Notes: generated from the letters alone by a model not told the origin. A stretch of 64,000 nt of DNA from Heterodera schachtii (GCA_023374025.1 SIJG01000195.1:91643-155642), one strand, 5' to 3'. Counted from the first letter of the stretch, positions 45,962 through 56,786 are shown. A program made the numbers and translations.

Positions 45962-47436
45962 GTATCTGTAGTTACGAAGAGCAATCCGTTGTCCATCAAA
46001 ATCCGCTTTAACAACCTTCGAATTGAGTAATTCAAAGAATTATTAAATGATATAGCTAAATGATTCCCTATCAGGTACATTGACCATTCCGTCATCGAAT
46101 TTCTTCGTTCCAACCGGCAAATTTTTGAGAAAGGCACCAATATGGATTTATATTTGGTTTTGGATGATTTGCATCATGACAACAACGGCATTGTCCAGCC
46201 AATTCGGGTTTTTGTGTCCATGAAATTTGGCCCATCTTTGCGCCAAACATTCGCCATTTGACTGTTTCCGGTGGCCATCATTTGGACGATTTGCGTCGTC
46301 ACATTTCACCGACAATTTTCACCGATTGCAAATTGCAATCAGTTGGGTTCAATCGATTCCGAAGATTTGTTGCCCGATTCAACTGCTGATGATAGGCCAA
46401 AAGCAAAGGCTGGCCAAGCGCTGTCCAAATGGTTGAACACTCCGACAAAAAAATGGAAAGCCAAAGCAATTGAGTTGTCGTGATTATGAGCACATACCTC
46501 AGAAACCAAAAGAATGATCAAAAGTTTCAAAGAGGTATGGTGGCAATATTTTCAAAAATTTTTTTGGAAAAATTGCATTTGATTCCGTTTTCCATTTTTT
46601 TAGAAATTTCTCGATGCCACCTCTTCTTTTGCCTGCTACATCATTCGAATTTGACCAATTCGAATTGACGAACGAACGGACCAACGAATTGCAGACATTG
46701 GAGAAAGAGAAAGAAAACAATGATAAATAGGGCTTCTTTTTTTAGGCAAATGCCTAAAATTTCTGCGCACTTAATACGCATAGATAAGCACGAAAAAAGC
46801 ATTTTCCGCTTGGTTTGGGGTGTCTATGATGACTTTTATAATGCCTAACTTTGCCTATTTTGGACTTTTTGTGCTTAATGCCTATTTGCCTATTTTTGTG
46901 CCTATTTCGCCATTTTTGACGACTTTTTCAGGATTTTGGGAAAAATCCTTACCAAAAATGCAATAAAAATGAAAAATATACCCCTAAGAATCGACCTGAA
47001 AAATTTCAGAAAATAGACCCCTAAGAATTGAAAAAAAATTTTCACAAAAATTCTTCCCCAAAAATTAATTATTTTTTCTTCATAAAATTTTGGTTTAAAA
47101 AATTATTTTTATCAAAAACAAATTTAAAACAATTGAAATATAAACAAAATAATTTTTTAAATTAATTTTTACTTGTTTTAATACCTAAAAGCGTTAATAA
47201 AAATTTTTTTTGCCTATTTTAGTGCCTATTTGAGGGTTTTTGTGCCTATTTAATGCCTATTTTGCGATTTTTTTTGCCTATTTTAGGTGCCTATTTCGCG
47301 ATTTTTTGTGCCTAAAAAAACAAGCCCTAATGATAAATATGCCAGTGAACATTTGGCTGTTGAAGCGATGCCAAATTGGGGGGGGGGGGGACGATTCAAT
47401 GGGAGGACAAAAAGACGGACAATTTGAACAATGTCA
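45962..47436 (+). pseudogene. F-box-family pseudogene interrupted by a transposon
   Basis: Starts in the exon text KIRFNNL next to the minisatellite. It has the expected intron (46029-46074 region, ending TATCAG) and the SVIEFLRSNRQIF block, followed by frameshifted TIGQALSKWLNTP-like text (46413-46445). At about 46500 it joins text matching 25973 onward: intron, SYII exon start, ERTNELQTLEKE. There the TIR element D is inserted (46728-47329). The exon resumes with a G run (47378-47387) that breaks the frame and stops at 47436, where another element begins. No functional protein is possible. Confidence 0.8.
46728..47329. mobile_element. TAGGCA-word TIR element (D) with perfect target duplication
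   Basis: Ends TAGGGCTTCTTTTTTTAGGC and the inverse of TGCCTAAAAAAACAAGCCCT pair with one change. Flanks are a perfect 8-bp duplication ATGATAAA (46720-46727, 47330-47337). The paralogous exon at 26206-26213 has one ATGATAAA and no insert. Words TGCCTATTTT repeat in both arms; the core CCCCTAAGAATCGA appears twice (46980-47035). Opposite orientation to C. Confidence 0.95.
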
Positions 47437-48300
47437 ACGTTAGGGTCGGGGTCGGTTTAGTACGGGCCGTTTTAGTACGAGCGCAAGTTTTTGGCTATAA
47501 CTTTTTTCTTTGCCAACCAAATCCAACATTTTTAGTATCGTTCGATAGCACTAAGTGTCCTCTGTTAATCTGCAAAATTGCGAAAAATTTTGTTAAGGTT
47601 CAAAAAAGTTATGGCCAGAACAATTCAAAAAACCAGATTTTCCAACTTTTTTGGCTCAAACTTTTTTAAACTTAACAAAATTTTTTAAAAATTGGATAAT
47701 TTTGGTGCTGTTAGTTTTCGACAGTGGTGATCTCGACAGTGTTGGTTTCGACAGTAAAGCTTATTTTTAAAAAATTTGTTCTATATGTCATAAGTCTCGT
47801 TCAATTTTGACAATTAAAATGATAAGAACAGGCTCTTATATATTGCAGAGGGGTTCGAGATTTTCGAATTCTTGTTTAAGAGCCTGTAGGTTTGATTTTG
47901 GCACTAAAAACCCGGCATTAGTTAGTAGATTTTCCCACACGATTCGAGAATCTTATCTAAGAAATTTGTTGTATTATTGACTACATTACAGCAGGAGATA
48001 TTTGTATAGAAAAAGTGACAGCGATAAATTTTTGGCAAAAAATTATTATACAAGTCTTATTTTTTATTACTTACTTCAATTATAAATTTTGTATATGCAA
48101 ATTATATATTCATATAAATTCATGCGTACAATAAATCATGTAGAAAATTGATTAAAAAGTACTGTCGAAATCAACTACTGTCGAAACCAATCACTGTCGA
48201 AACCAATCACTGTCGAAAACACCTGGTACGATAATTTTGCATCTCATATTTATTTGTTGCTTTTTTCGTTTGAATACATTTAATTTGATTGTTTGGGTTT
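47437..48300. mobile_element. TTTAGTACG-word fragment carrying nested element J
   Basis: Sequence absent from the paralogous copy 1 after GTCAAC(A/G)TTAG. It starts GGTCGGGGTCGGTTTAGTAC with a second TTTTAGTACG word. It contains the module CTATAACTTTTTTCTTTGCC-AACCAAATCC also seen at 48930, 55990 and (inverted) 56210. Element J (47704-48229) sits inside. The right end is not clear; text matching copy 1 resumes at GCATCGGAATTGATGGGC (48313). Confidence 0.5.
47704..48229. mobile_element. TTTCGACAGT-word TIR element (J)
   Basis: Flanked by a 9-bp direct repeat GATAATTTT (47695-47703, 48230-48238). The left end has three TCGACAGT words (GTTTTCGACAGTGGTGATCT, TCGACAGTGTTGGTTTCGAC) and the right end four inverse words (ACTGTCGAAACCAATC). 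Tips GGTGCTGTTAG/GTACCAGGT pair imperfectly. No coding capacity. Confidence 0.8.
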
Positions 48301-49163
48301 TTTGGGACTTTTGCATCGGAATTGATGGGCTATAAAAGATGAGTAAAGAGTGTGCGGTCAATCCCTTTCCGTCCCCAGTTGTAAAAACATTTGAATTTGG
48401 CTAATAGGAAAAATGGCTTTGTGTTCGGGATGGGCCTGATTATTTGATTTATTTATTATGTTGGCATTCCGTCCCCATTTATTTGTTATGCCCTATCCCT
48501 TCTTTGACCCCTCTGTCTTTGCATAAATAGCCTCCCCTTCCTCCCTCAGTTTCTTCTTCTCCATTCATTCATTTTTTGCTTCCGTTTTTCATAGCCAAAA
48601 ATAAAGGAAAAAATATTTACCTATCTTTTTAAATTAATTAGAATTTATGCCAAAAATATGCAAAAAAAAAAAAATTTTCGATTTTTAACTCAATTTTCTT
48701 CAATTTTCATTAACTGAATTTGGAAGATATTTTACGATTTATATGCATATTTTTGGATGCCTTACTTATAAGTCAAACCAGAAATGAGCACATCTGAATC
48801 CGATGACTAAGACTAATCTAAAAGAAAAATTTTTATGCAAAAAACTGACAGACGGAGATTTATAAAAATTATTTAATTTATATATATTTTTTTCGGAACC
48901 CTTCAGTTCGGCCCCAGCGGGTTTTCGCTTATAACTGTTTACTTTGTCATCCAAATCAAACATTGTTGGTATCATTCGAAAGCCCTTCAGATGCTCTATT
49001 ATTTTGCATAATTCCAAAAAACCGAACTGTCGTAGACCGATTTTTTCCATCATTTTTTTTTGATTATTTTTCTCCTTTGCCTTCATTTTTTCTTTAGTTT
49101 TATACATAGAATAATATTTCTTTGTTACACCAACCAATTTTGAAAACGGCAAATTGTGAAAAA
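48301..49163. other. Upstream region of F-box copy 2
   Basis: Matches 26450-26628 plus 27216-27480 of copy 1 (without element C), with extra inserts at about 48586-48712, 48738-48893 and a G-family fragment at 48894-49039. Contains the TATA-like GCATAAATAG at 48521, about 640 bp upstream of the ATG because of the inserts. Confidence 0.6.
48894..49039. mobile_element. Short G-family element or remnant
   Basis: Ends CGGAACCCTTCAGTTCGGCC and the inverse of ACCGAACTGTCGTAGACCG match the ends of element G (55905-56366). Flanks ATTTTTTT and ATTTTTTC match at 7 of 8. Inside is the GCTTATAACTGTTTACTTTG-TCATCCAAATC module. 146 bp, non-coding. Confidence 0.65.
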
Positions 49164-50478
49164 ATGAACCGACGGTAAAGAATTTTTTAATAGCACCCAA
49201 ATTTCTCATTTATTAATTTTTCCACATTTTCAGTTGGGTGTGCAACGATCTTTGGATGGACATTTTCCCGCATTTTGACCACGCCGAACTCGGCCTCAAA
49301 ATGGCACTTCTTTCGCCACGTTTCAATGTTTTGGTGGACAAACATTTTGACGGCCAAAGCGATTTGACAATTTGGAGACAAATCAGAATTGAAAAGATGA
49401 GAACAAAAGCAAAATTGAATGTTGAGAAAAGCAATGGCAAATCTGTGCATTTTCCGTTGCCCGATCAACCGATGCACAACAAAATTCGATTTAACGACCT
49501 TTGGATTTGGTAAACAAACAAAATGCAAATAATTATTAAATGATAAAAGCATTTCCTTTCAGTTACATTAATCATTCCGTCATCGAATTTCTCCGTGCCA
49601 ACGAACAAATCTTTGACAAAGGCATCGATTTGGATTTTTATGCTGAGGAGGCCAATGAACCAATTTGGGATGTGTTTGTTCGTGACATTTGGCCAATTTT
49701 TGCGACAAACCTTCGCTGTTTGACCGTTTCCGATCTCGATCATTTGGACAATTTACGTCGCCACACATCGCCGACAGTTCTCACCGATTTCAACATTATT
49801 TCAATCCATTCCGGAGATTTGCCCCATGCAATTGCTGATGATGGGCCAAATGCAACTATTGGCCAAGCATTGTCAAAATGGTTGAACACTCCGACAAAAG
49901 ATGGAAAGCCAAAGCAATTGACTTGTCGTGTTGGTACGTCAGAAACCATTGAATTCATCAACAATTTCAAAGAGGTGTGTGGCCACTTTTTCGTAAAATG
50001 TTGGATTAAATGTCATTTGCTTTTCGTTTTCCATTTTATAGGCATTTCTCCGTGCCACTATTTCTTCTGCCAGCTATATCATTCGACTTGTACTACCATT
50101 TGACGAATCAACGCCAATTGAGCCATTTGAATTGAAGAACGAACGGATCAGCGAAATGCTAACACTGGCAAAAGAAAAATATGATGAAAGTATTGATGAA
50201 GAAGAAGATGATGATGATGATAAACAGATCTATTTGGTGTTGAAGCGATGGCAAATTGGGAAGACAATTCAATGGGAGGACGCAAAATTGAACAAAATCA
50301 CTTTTGAACTTTTTGAAAGTTGCATTGGGTAAGTGAGAACATATTTTCTTTTTTGGTGCCGTCACATTTAATTTCCATTTCATTTAGGCCGTTGTCTCCT
50401 CAAAATGCGGGCCAAATTAACGCAAAAAAACGTCCAAAAATGAATGCCGGGCCCAGCGGACAGCCAAAGAAAAAGTGA
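49164..50478 (+). CDS. F-box-like protein, five exons, copy 2
   Basis: Exons 49164-49174, 49234-49509, 49563-49974, 50042-50328 and 50388-50478 join in phase to 358 residues. Splice sites match copy 1 (27482-28783), and the proteins are very similar. The F-box-like start reads WMDIFPHFDHAELGLKMALL. Differences include loss of one residue in exon 3 (EEANEPIWD against EANNVEPIWD), a four-residue insertion in exon 4 (RLVLPFDES against RLDES) and one extra residue in the acidic run. Many changes are amino-acid replacements with the frame preserved, as in a working, diverging gene pair. Presumed role: substrate receptor of an SCF-type ubiquitin ligase. The basic tail (SGQPKKK) could be a nuclear signal. 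Confidence 0.75.
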
Positions 50479-50652
50479 AGGAATTATTAGGAAATGAAAA
50501 GAGATTGATTGATCATTATGAATGGAAATTTATTTATCTGTTGACTGCTCCTCATATTCATTTGTTGCTTCCTTTGCTTAAATACATTTAATTTTTACGA
50601 GTTGAATAATGGACGACTAATTTTGGCACTTAAGCACTTATTAATAGAGCCC

Positions 50653-50784
50653 GGAAAAAGTACGGTCGCAATTGTCGTCCTGATCAAAGTTTGGGAAAAA
50701 ATTTTCAGTTCATAGGTGAGTATTTTGTAAATTAGTTTAGGTCATATCTTAGTTGTTACGACAATTGCTGACCGTACTTTTGCG
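50653..50784. mobile_element. 130-bp foldback MITE, copy 2
   Basis: Duplicate of 28955-29086 with the same arms (AAAGTACGGTC...GACCGTACTTT). Confidence 0.6.
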
Positions 50785-51418
50785 GACAAAAATCGTCATT
50801 TTTTAATTTTTTGGACAAAAATAAATAAAATAAAAAGATAAGGAAGGCAACTTTTATTTGCAGATTTTGGCTTTTTTCTGCATATTTTGCCATTTTTTTG
50901 TACATATTTTATGATTTTTTTTTTGTTGCATATTTTGCCATTTTTGGTCAAATATTTCCGATTTGAATATTTAATAGGAAAAAAAATTTGATTAGCCAAA
51001 AAATAAATCCAAATCTGGAGGAAGGGGGGAGGGGGCCAAAAGCAAGGGCGTAGGCAGGGCGGGGGGCCGAGGGGACTCTAAAGTCCCCCCCCCCCCCCGA
51101 AACCCAAAAAAGTGAAAAAATTGTAATTTCTTTTTGAAATTTTAAACAATTTCTTAACAAAAATTAAAACACTCAGAAATTTTCACGGCGGCGCATACCG
51201 GCATAGCCGCACACCTATTCTACCCTCTTTTTCAAAAATGGAAACCAAAATGGCAATTAATAGTAATTCTTTGGCGAAAAGCGGCGAAAAATTTGTAAAA
51301 TACACTCCATAATTCGGGATTTCAAAAAACGAAATGACACCCAAAACCAAATTTTGTGCCGATTCCGGCAGGAAAATTTTTGGAAATAAGTACACTTGTG
51401 AACACTAATAGTGAATCC

Positions 51419-51650
51419 ATTTTTTAGGCAAATGCCTAAAAGTTCGCGCATTTGATAAACACGGATAAGCACGAAACAAAGCATTAACACTTGGTTTGGG
51501 GTGTCTACGATGACATTTCTAATGTCTATTTTTGCCTATTTTGGACTTTTTGTGCTTAATTCCTATGCGCCTATTTTTGTACCTTTTTAACTATTTTTAG
51601 TTACCTATTTCAGAATTTTCGGAAAAATTGATAAAAAATTTAAAATTGTT
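51419..51650 (+). mobile_element. Truncated TAGGCA-family element, copy 2
   Basis: Duplicate of 29727-29960. Confidence 0.65.
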
Positions 51651-52694
51651 CTTATTCGAAAAACCCCGAAATATTTAAATTAATTTCATTTATAGTTGAA
51701 ATATAACCAAAATTTATTATATTTTTTAAAAATCTGTTTTGCTATCTAAAGGTAAAGAGAAAAAATTGACATTTTTTGCATTTTGGAGGCCCGATTGCTG
51801 TTAACTAAAATATTCAGAATTAAGAAAATCTTAGAACTTTCCCCCGAAATAGCAGTACAGTTCTTAGAAACTAACATATTTTAATTTTCTAAAATTCGGA
51901 CCCTTAAAACAGTAAATTTTTTGAAATAAGTACACTTGTGAACACTAATAGGGAATCCATTTTTAGGCAAATGTCTAAAATTTCTGCGTACTCGATACAA
52001 ATTGTCGAATTTAAATTTTTTAATTTTAAATAGATCAATCGTAAACGAATAAATTTGGATTATCTCCGCTCCGCGCGGGAATTACGTTAAAAATTGACGG
52101 GATAACGGAATATGAAAAGGGACAGCATAAATTTGGTCAAGAAATTTTTTATCTCAGCTTTATTCCTAAACTGAGTGATTCTCAAAACTGACCTTTTAAA
52201 TTTTTTTAAATCGAAAAAAGTTGGAATCACATTCTGGGCAATGCTTGCAGGACGAAAATATTTAATTTCGTTGAAGAAAAATTAAAATAAATATATAATA
52301 TGGGTTCTTAATTTTTTTTAGTTTATTGACACACGAAATTGATAACGGCATAAATTTATTTACTTTAACGAGAAGTTTTAAAAAAAACTATTTTCTAAAT
52401 TTTATGATTTTATGATAAAAAAAAGTGTGAAAATAAATTGATTTCGAATAAATATTTATGGTATTTTTTATTTTACTCTTTTGAAGAATTTTATCCAAAA
52501 GGTCATAACAAAAAATTTATTAACATATTTTGGTTCATCTTGAGGGTTGTACATATTTCTAACATAATTTTTACATAATTCGGGATTTTTTTACACCGGA
52601 GGCGCCACCGGGGACCCCCAATTCTGAATTTAAAAAAAGCCGCCGCAAAAAAAAATGATGTGAAAAAATGTAGTCACTCGCTTTTTATGAAAAA

Positions 52695-52946
52695 TCATCT
52701 TATTTTAGGGGTCAAAGTTTTAAAATTTTTCAAAAAATTTATAACATTGCTATAATCAATCCAATCATTCATTTCTTTATAAGTTTCTGTCGTTTGTCCA
52801 TAGCCGTGGAAAATGACTCCCAACAAATTCCTCGCCTCTCCGATCTCCAAGGAATAAAACAATTCAAAAGTCCATTCATTCATTATGATTCGTTCAAAGG
52901 CCATTTTAGTAGCGAATTTTCGTGTTGGGATAATTAACAAAATCAA
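52695..52946 (-). CDS. Short hypothetical frame, copy 2
   Basis: Encodes the same 83 residues as 30788-31039. No recognisable domain. Confidence 0.25.
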   Translation of the reverse strand: MILLIIPTRKFATKMAFERIIMNEWTFELFYSLEIGEARNLLGVIFHGYGQTTETYKEMNDWIDYSNVINFLKNFKTLTPKIR

Positions 52947-53186
52947 TTAAAAAACAAATTAATATAAAATCACCATCAAAAGGGGGTTAATAACTTTGCT
53001 TAAAAGTAATCAATTTTTTAATATTTATTTCATCCAAAGTCCTATGTTTTTCTATTAATCTGTAAAATTATTAACTTTCAAAAGATTAGGTATGCCAAAA
53101 GTGTTCGAAAACCTTCATTAAAAATGGCATTCAGATGCCATGAATGTAAAAATTTGTTTATTTTTTTAAATTTTTTCAATAAATGG

Positions 53187-53429
53187 TCAAGCACTTTCAA
53201 TTTGAAGGGTAATAAGCAGCGTGCGGCGTCCGTGCCGCGCGCGCGTCATCGCATTGGCCGTGCCGGTGGCGCGGTCGTGCGATAGCTCGGCTTGAATTTT
53301 GCACCAAAGGCGTGCCACCAAGAAGCGCCGATTGTCATGCTGTCGGTCATCCAACATCATTTGACTAACAGTGACAAAAGTGCGCGAGATTTCATAGAAA
53401 TATAAATATTTCACAGTATTTGGATTCAC
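53187..53429 (-). CDS. Short GC-rich hypothetical frame, copy 2
   Basis: Same as 31280-31489 apart from its start, which differs because an A run is one base shorter, giving an 80-codon frame. Unknown. Confidence 0.2.
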   Translation of the reverse strand: MNPNTVKYLYFYEISRTFVTVSQMMLDDRQHDNRRFLVARLWCKIQAELSHDRATGTANAMTRARHGRRTLLITLQIESA

Positions 53430-53538
53430 TTGGCAACGGAAATGGGTTTATTTCAGGAGGAAAATTTTCGGGTTTTTCAGTTTTTCCGCTGAGAAATGTT
53501 TTTGTGCGGTCAATTGAAAAATAAATCCTCCTAAAGCT

Positions 53539-53801
53539 AGATTTTTATCAAAATTACCAATTTTGCGATTTTTTGGCCAATTTTTTAAGAAAAAATAGGT
53601 CCGGCGGCGCTGATAGGCGCCGTGATTGTTTCAAATGAAAAATATGACAGTTGACTGATTTTGTTTGCAATTTTATGATGTTTTAAAAAATGAGGATTTC
53701 AAAATTTTGAGATCGAAACCCTGGTTTAAAACAATTGCCATATTTAATAATTTTGTCGACTTTCATTGACCCCCCCCCCCCCTCCTTGATCAGTTTTGCC
53801 C
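53539..53801. other. Intergenic with C run
   Basis: GC-dyad-like CCGGCGGCGCTGATAGGCGC at about 53600 and a run of 14 C near 53770. No gene. Confidence 0.5.
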
Positions 53802-53810
53802 GTCCGAAAG

Positions 53811-55145
53811 GTGCTGTGACGAAGTGTCAAAAGTATGATGAGTGAGGGGTGATCAGAAGAGTAATGAATTTAATTAATTATTTTAATCTTTTAATTAGAT
53901 TTGCTGACCATAATTATAATTTAAATTTATTATTTTAATATTTCACAAACAAATTACATTTTTGTGAGTTCAATATAATCCCCCATAAAAGTCTTGACAA
54001 ACCTGAAAAACTATCTTATAGTTCATTTAAAAACTCAAAATAATTCATGCTTGCATAACTTTTGGTGCTGATCAAAAAAATCTCATACACCAACTTGATC
54101 AGATCACTCCTTCCTAGTGACCGGGACACTCCAAAATACACTAAAAATCGGGAAAATTTAAAATCCTAGGGGGTTGGGAAATCTTTTTCTGAGAAATGGG
54201 CAAGCCCACTGTAAAGAGCACAAAATTCTCTACTGATTTGCCTTTTGAATAATTGGGCTATGACTTTTACATAAAAAGATATACTTGGTTGAATATTTGA
54301 TCACCTTAAAACTGATCAATTTTTGATCAACACCATAACTTCTTCAAGAAGCATCCAAATTAAATAATCTCGGTATCTTTTATAGCCCCAAATGTCCTTT
54401 ATTTGCCTGTAAAATGTCAAAAAATTTCATTGGGTTTAAAAAAAGTTATGAAAATAAGTTTTGAGTGCCCGGCGCCGGAGGGAAAATTTGAAATTTTTAC
54501 TATTTTTAAAGATTTTCACTGAAAATTGGCCATAAAATGCCTTATGCGTTTTTAATTAATTCTATACAAAAATATATTTCATTTAAAGCTGCTAGGACAA
54601 AGTGACAAAAGTTTTACAAGCCACAAGTTTTTAAACCTAACGAAATTTTTTAAAATTTTACAGGCAAATAGAGGACACTTAGGGCTATCAAAAGATACCA
54701 AGATTATTTAATTGGATGCTTCTTGAAGAAGTTATGGCGCATTAAATTTGTCAAATATTATTTTTTATGGTTGTGTAAACTAAAATAGAGCCAGATATAT
54801 TTATTGATTATTAGATTTTTAGTTAATTGTTAATTAACTAATTAATTAAAATCATTATTCCGTACTGAAATGACCCGCCTCTTCTGATCACCCCTCATCC
54901 ATAGTTTTAACTAGAGTGCCACGGGACCGGGACCTGGAAGCGGAAAACTGAGTACAACTGAGTACCAAGGTCCGGGTTTTAACCGGGACCAGTCCCGGTT
55001 TTTTCCCGGTTTTCCCAGCCAAAAATTCCCGGTTTTTCAAACCGAAAGGTCCCGGTTCCGGGTTTGCCCAAAATTCCCGGTCCCGTGGCACTCTACTTTT
55101 AACACTTCGCCACACCCATACTTTTGACACTTCAGCTCACCACGG
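53811..55145. mobile_element. GAAGTGTCAAAAGTATG-word TIR element (H) with nested I
   Basis: A direct repeat GTCCGAAAG lies at 53802-53810 and 55145-55153. The left end reads GACGAAGTGTCAAAAGTATG then GAGGGGTGATCAGAAGAG. The right end has the inverse twice over (CTTCTGATCACCCCTC, then TTTTAACACTTCGCCACACC and CATACTTTTGACACTTCAGC), split by element I. Inside, two inverse copies of a module (AACTTCTTCAAGAAGCATCC...CTCGGTATCTTTTATAGCCC and its inverse near 54690) extend the symmetry. Non-coding. Confidence 0.7.
54912..55095. mobile_element. CCCGG-word TIR element (I), 184 bp
   Basis: Inverted ends TAGAGTGCCACGGGACCGGG; flanks GTTTTAAC and CTTTTAAC match at 7 of 8. The interior repeats TCCCGGTTTT/AAACCGGGA. 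It sits in the right arm of H, so it is younger. The minus ORF 54888-55130 is a shadow. Confidence 0.85.
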
Positions 55146-55153
55146 TCCGAAAG

Positions 55154-55681
55154 CCTAAAAATTTTTAGAAATTTTCCTAGACTTTTTTCAAATTTATGAA
55201 GAATTACAAAATTTTTCAAAACATTTTCAAAAAATCCTTATAATTTTAAATTTTTTATTGAGGATGATTTCTAACATCTTTAAGCTTTCTTTCTCTCTTT
55301 TCTTGTCATTTCTTTATTTCCTCCCTCTCTTTTAACAGAACGCCATTTTCTATAAACATATGTTTTGGCAATTTTTTCGTTGTTACCGTACATGGACCAG
55401 AGCCAAAAATTCACAAAACAACTTTTGTAGGGTTTCTTATATGCTGAAAACGATAGAAAAATCAAAAAATAAATCGGTTTTTGATCTCTTGATGAGTTAA
55501 CACAAGAATAAAGTCAAACCGATTACATGCATATGAACTCTTGGACAATTGAGTCCCAGTGAAATTAGTCACTTCAGTACCAAAGAAAAAAATATTAATT
55601 CAATCTTTTAATTTGATGTTTTTTTTACCATTTTTTGACTAATGTTTTAAAATAGTTTTAACGAGTTTGAGGACTCATAAA
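55154..55681. other. Intergenic, no gene seen
   Basis: Includes GTTTTCTTTCTCTCTTTT-type pyrimidine tracts and ordinary AT-rich text. No gene. Confidence 0.5.
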
Positions 55682-56778
55682 TAGGGATGGGATTTAAGTC
55701 ACGAAAAATCTCAAAAAATTCGACTTAAAAAGTCATGAAAACCGCCAAAAGTCACGAAAAAGTCATAAAAAATGCCAAAAAGTCACAAAAAATTCAAAAA
55801 AGTAAGGAAAAATAACCAAAAAGTCACCTAAAAATACCAAAAAAAGCACTAAATAAATCCAAAAAAGTCCTGAAAAAATTAGCCGAATGTAATTAAACCG
55901 AAAACGGAACCTGTCAGTTGGGCCCTCACGTTTGGGCCCCCACGTTTGGGCCCTCACGTTTGGGCCACACACGTTTGGGCCATGATAGCTTTTTTCTTTG
56001 GCATCCAAATCCAACATTCTTGGTATCACTCGAAAGCTCTTAACATGCTCTATTAGCCTTACTAAAAAACAAAAAGATTTTTGGCTTTAAAAAGTTTTTA
56101 AGAAAAAAATTTCAAAAATTTCAACTTTTTTGCAATTTTCATGTATAACTTTTTTGGTAATTGTCTAATCGCAAAGCAATAGCTTAGAAAAAGCTTCTAA
56201 ACATGTTAAGCTTTCGAATGATACCAAGTTTATTGGATTTGGGTTACAAAGAAAAAAGTTATAGAAAGTTATAGTGGAAAAATATGCTGGGGCCCAAAAG
56301 TGGGGGCCCAAAAGTGGGGGCCCAAAAGTGGGGGCCCAATCGTGAGGGCCCAACTGACGTAGACCGACCGAAAAGCGTTTTAAACATTCTTCGAAGAAAG
56401 TAATTTAAAAACGACTAATTTTAACGGGAAAAAAATATTCAAAAATGTTACACCGTCAGATTTTTATTTTATTTTTTCAGTCCCGTCATTTGAGTCCTTA
56501 TGGTACAAGAAATTTCAGTTCCGTCTCGAAGATTGACGTATTTTTCGGAATTTTCATCACAAAAAGTCAAATTTTGCCTTAAAAAGAGTAAAAAGTCATG
56601 AAAAAATTCACAAAAACGCAAAAAAGTCATAAAAATCCCAAAAAGGGTAAAAAACTCAAAAAAAGTCAAAAAAATGTATGTTGAAGCTTATAACAAAGTG
56701 TAGAACACTTTTGAATTCATTTTAAGGTCATTTAGAGTCAGCAAAAAAAAAGTCATTTGACTTAAATTCCCATCCCTA
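55682..56778. mobile_element. AAAGTCA-word TIR element (F) with nested G
   Basis: Ends TAGGGATGGGATTTAAGTCA and the inverse of TGACTTAAATTCCCATCCCT pair with one length difference. Flanks CTCATAAA and CGCATAAA match at 7 of 8. Words AAAAAGTCA(C/T)GAAAA repeat in both arms. Without G it is about 630 bp, similar to elements B, C, D and E, but I do not see the GATTCTTAGGGGTGTA core. The ORFs inside are repeat read-through. Confidence 0.88.
55905..56366. mobile_element. TTTGGGCCC-word TIR element (G)
   Basis: Flanked by a perfect 8-bp duplication ACCGAAAA (55897-55904, 56367-56374). Ends share GTCAGTTGGGCCCTCACG; outer tips CGGAACCT/CGGTCTAC are partly matched. Words TTTGGGCCC (left) and GGGCCCAAAA (right) repeat four times each. 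Inside, the module ATAGCTTTTTTCTTTGGCAT and its inverse (TTACAAAGAAAAAAGTTATA) form a second symmetry. Inserted in F. Confidence 0.9.
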
Positions 56779-56786
56779 CGCATAAA

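Larger units (their letters stand above)
50479..53538. other. Downstream half of the segmental duplication, copy 2
   Basis: Matches 28784-31632 to the sharp end at CTCCTAAAGCT. Contains a G-rich patch and a C run near 51085, a GC-dyad repeat (51185), and a TAGGCA-family fragment. A segment of about 215 bp (51941-52156) is absent from copy 1; it starts with a repeat of AACACTAATAGGGAATCCAT and lies after a second AAGTACACTTGTGA, so copy 1 may have lost it by recombination between these repeats. Confidence 0.7.

Noticed and set aside
45143..45971. Long open frames on both strands with NWHY and PANFGPP peptides
   Set aside because: They read through a 26-bp tandem repeat; any frame stays open because the unit has few stops. 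No gene start or domain.
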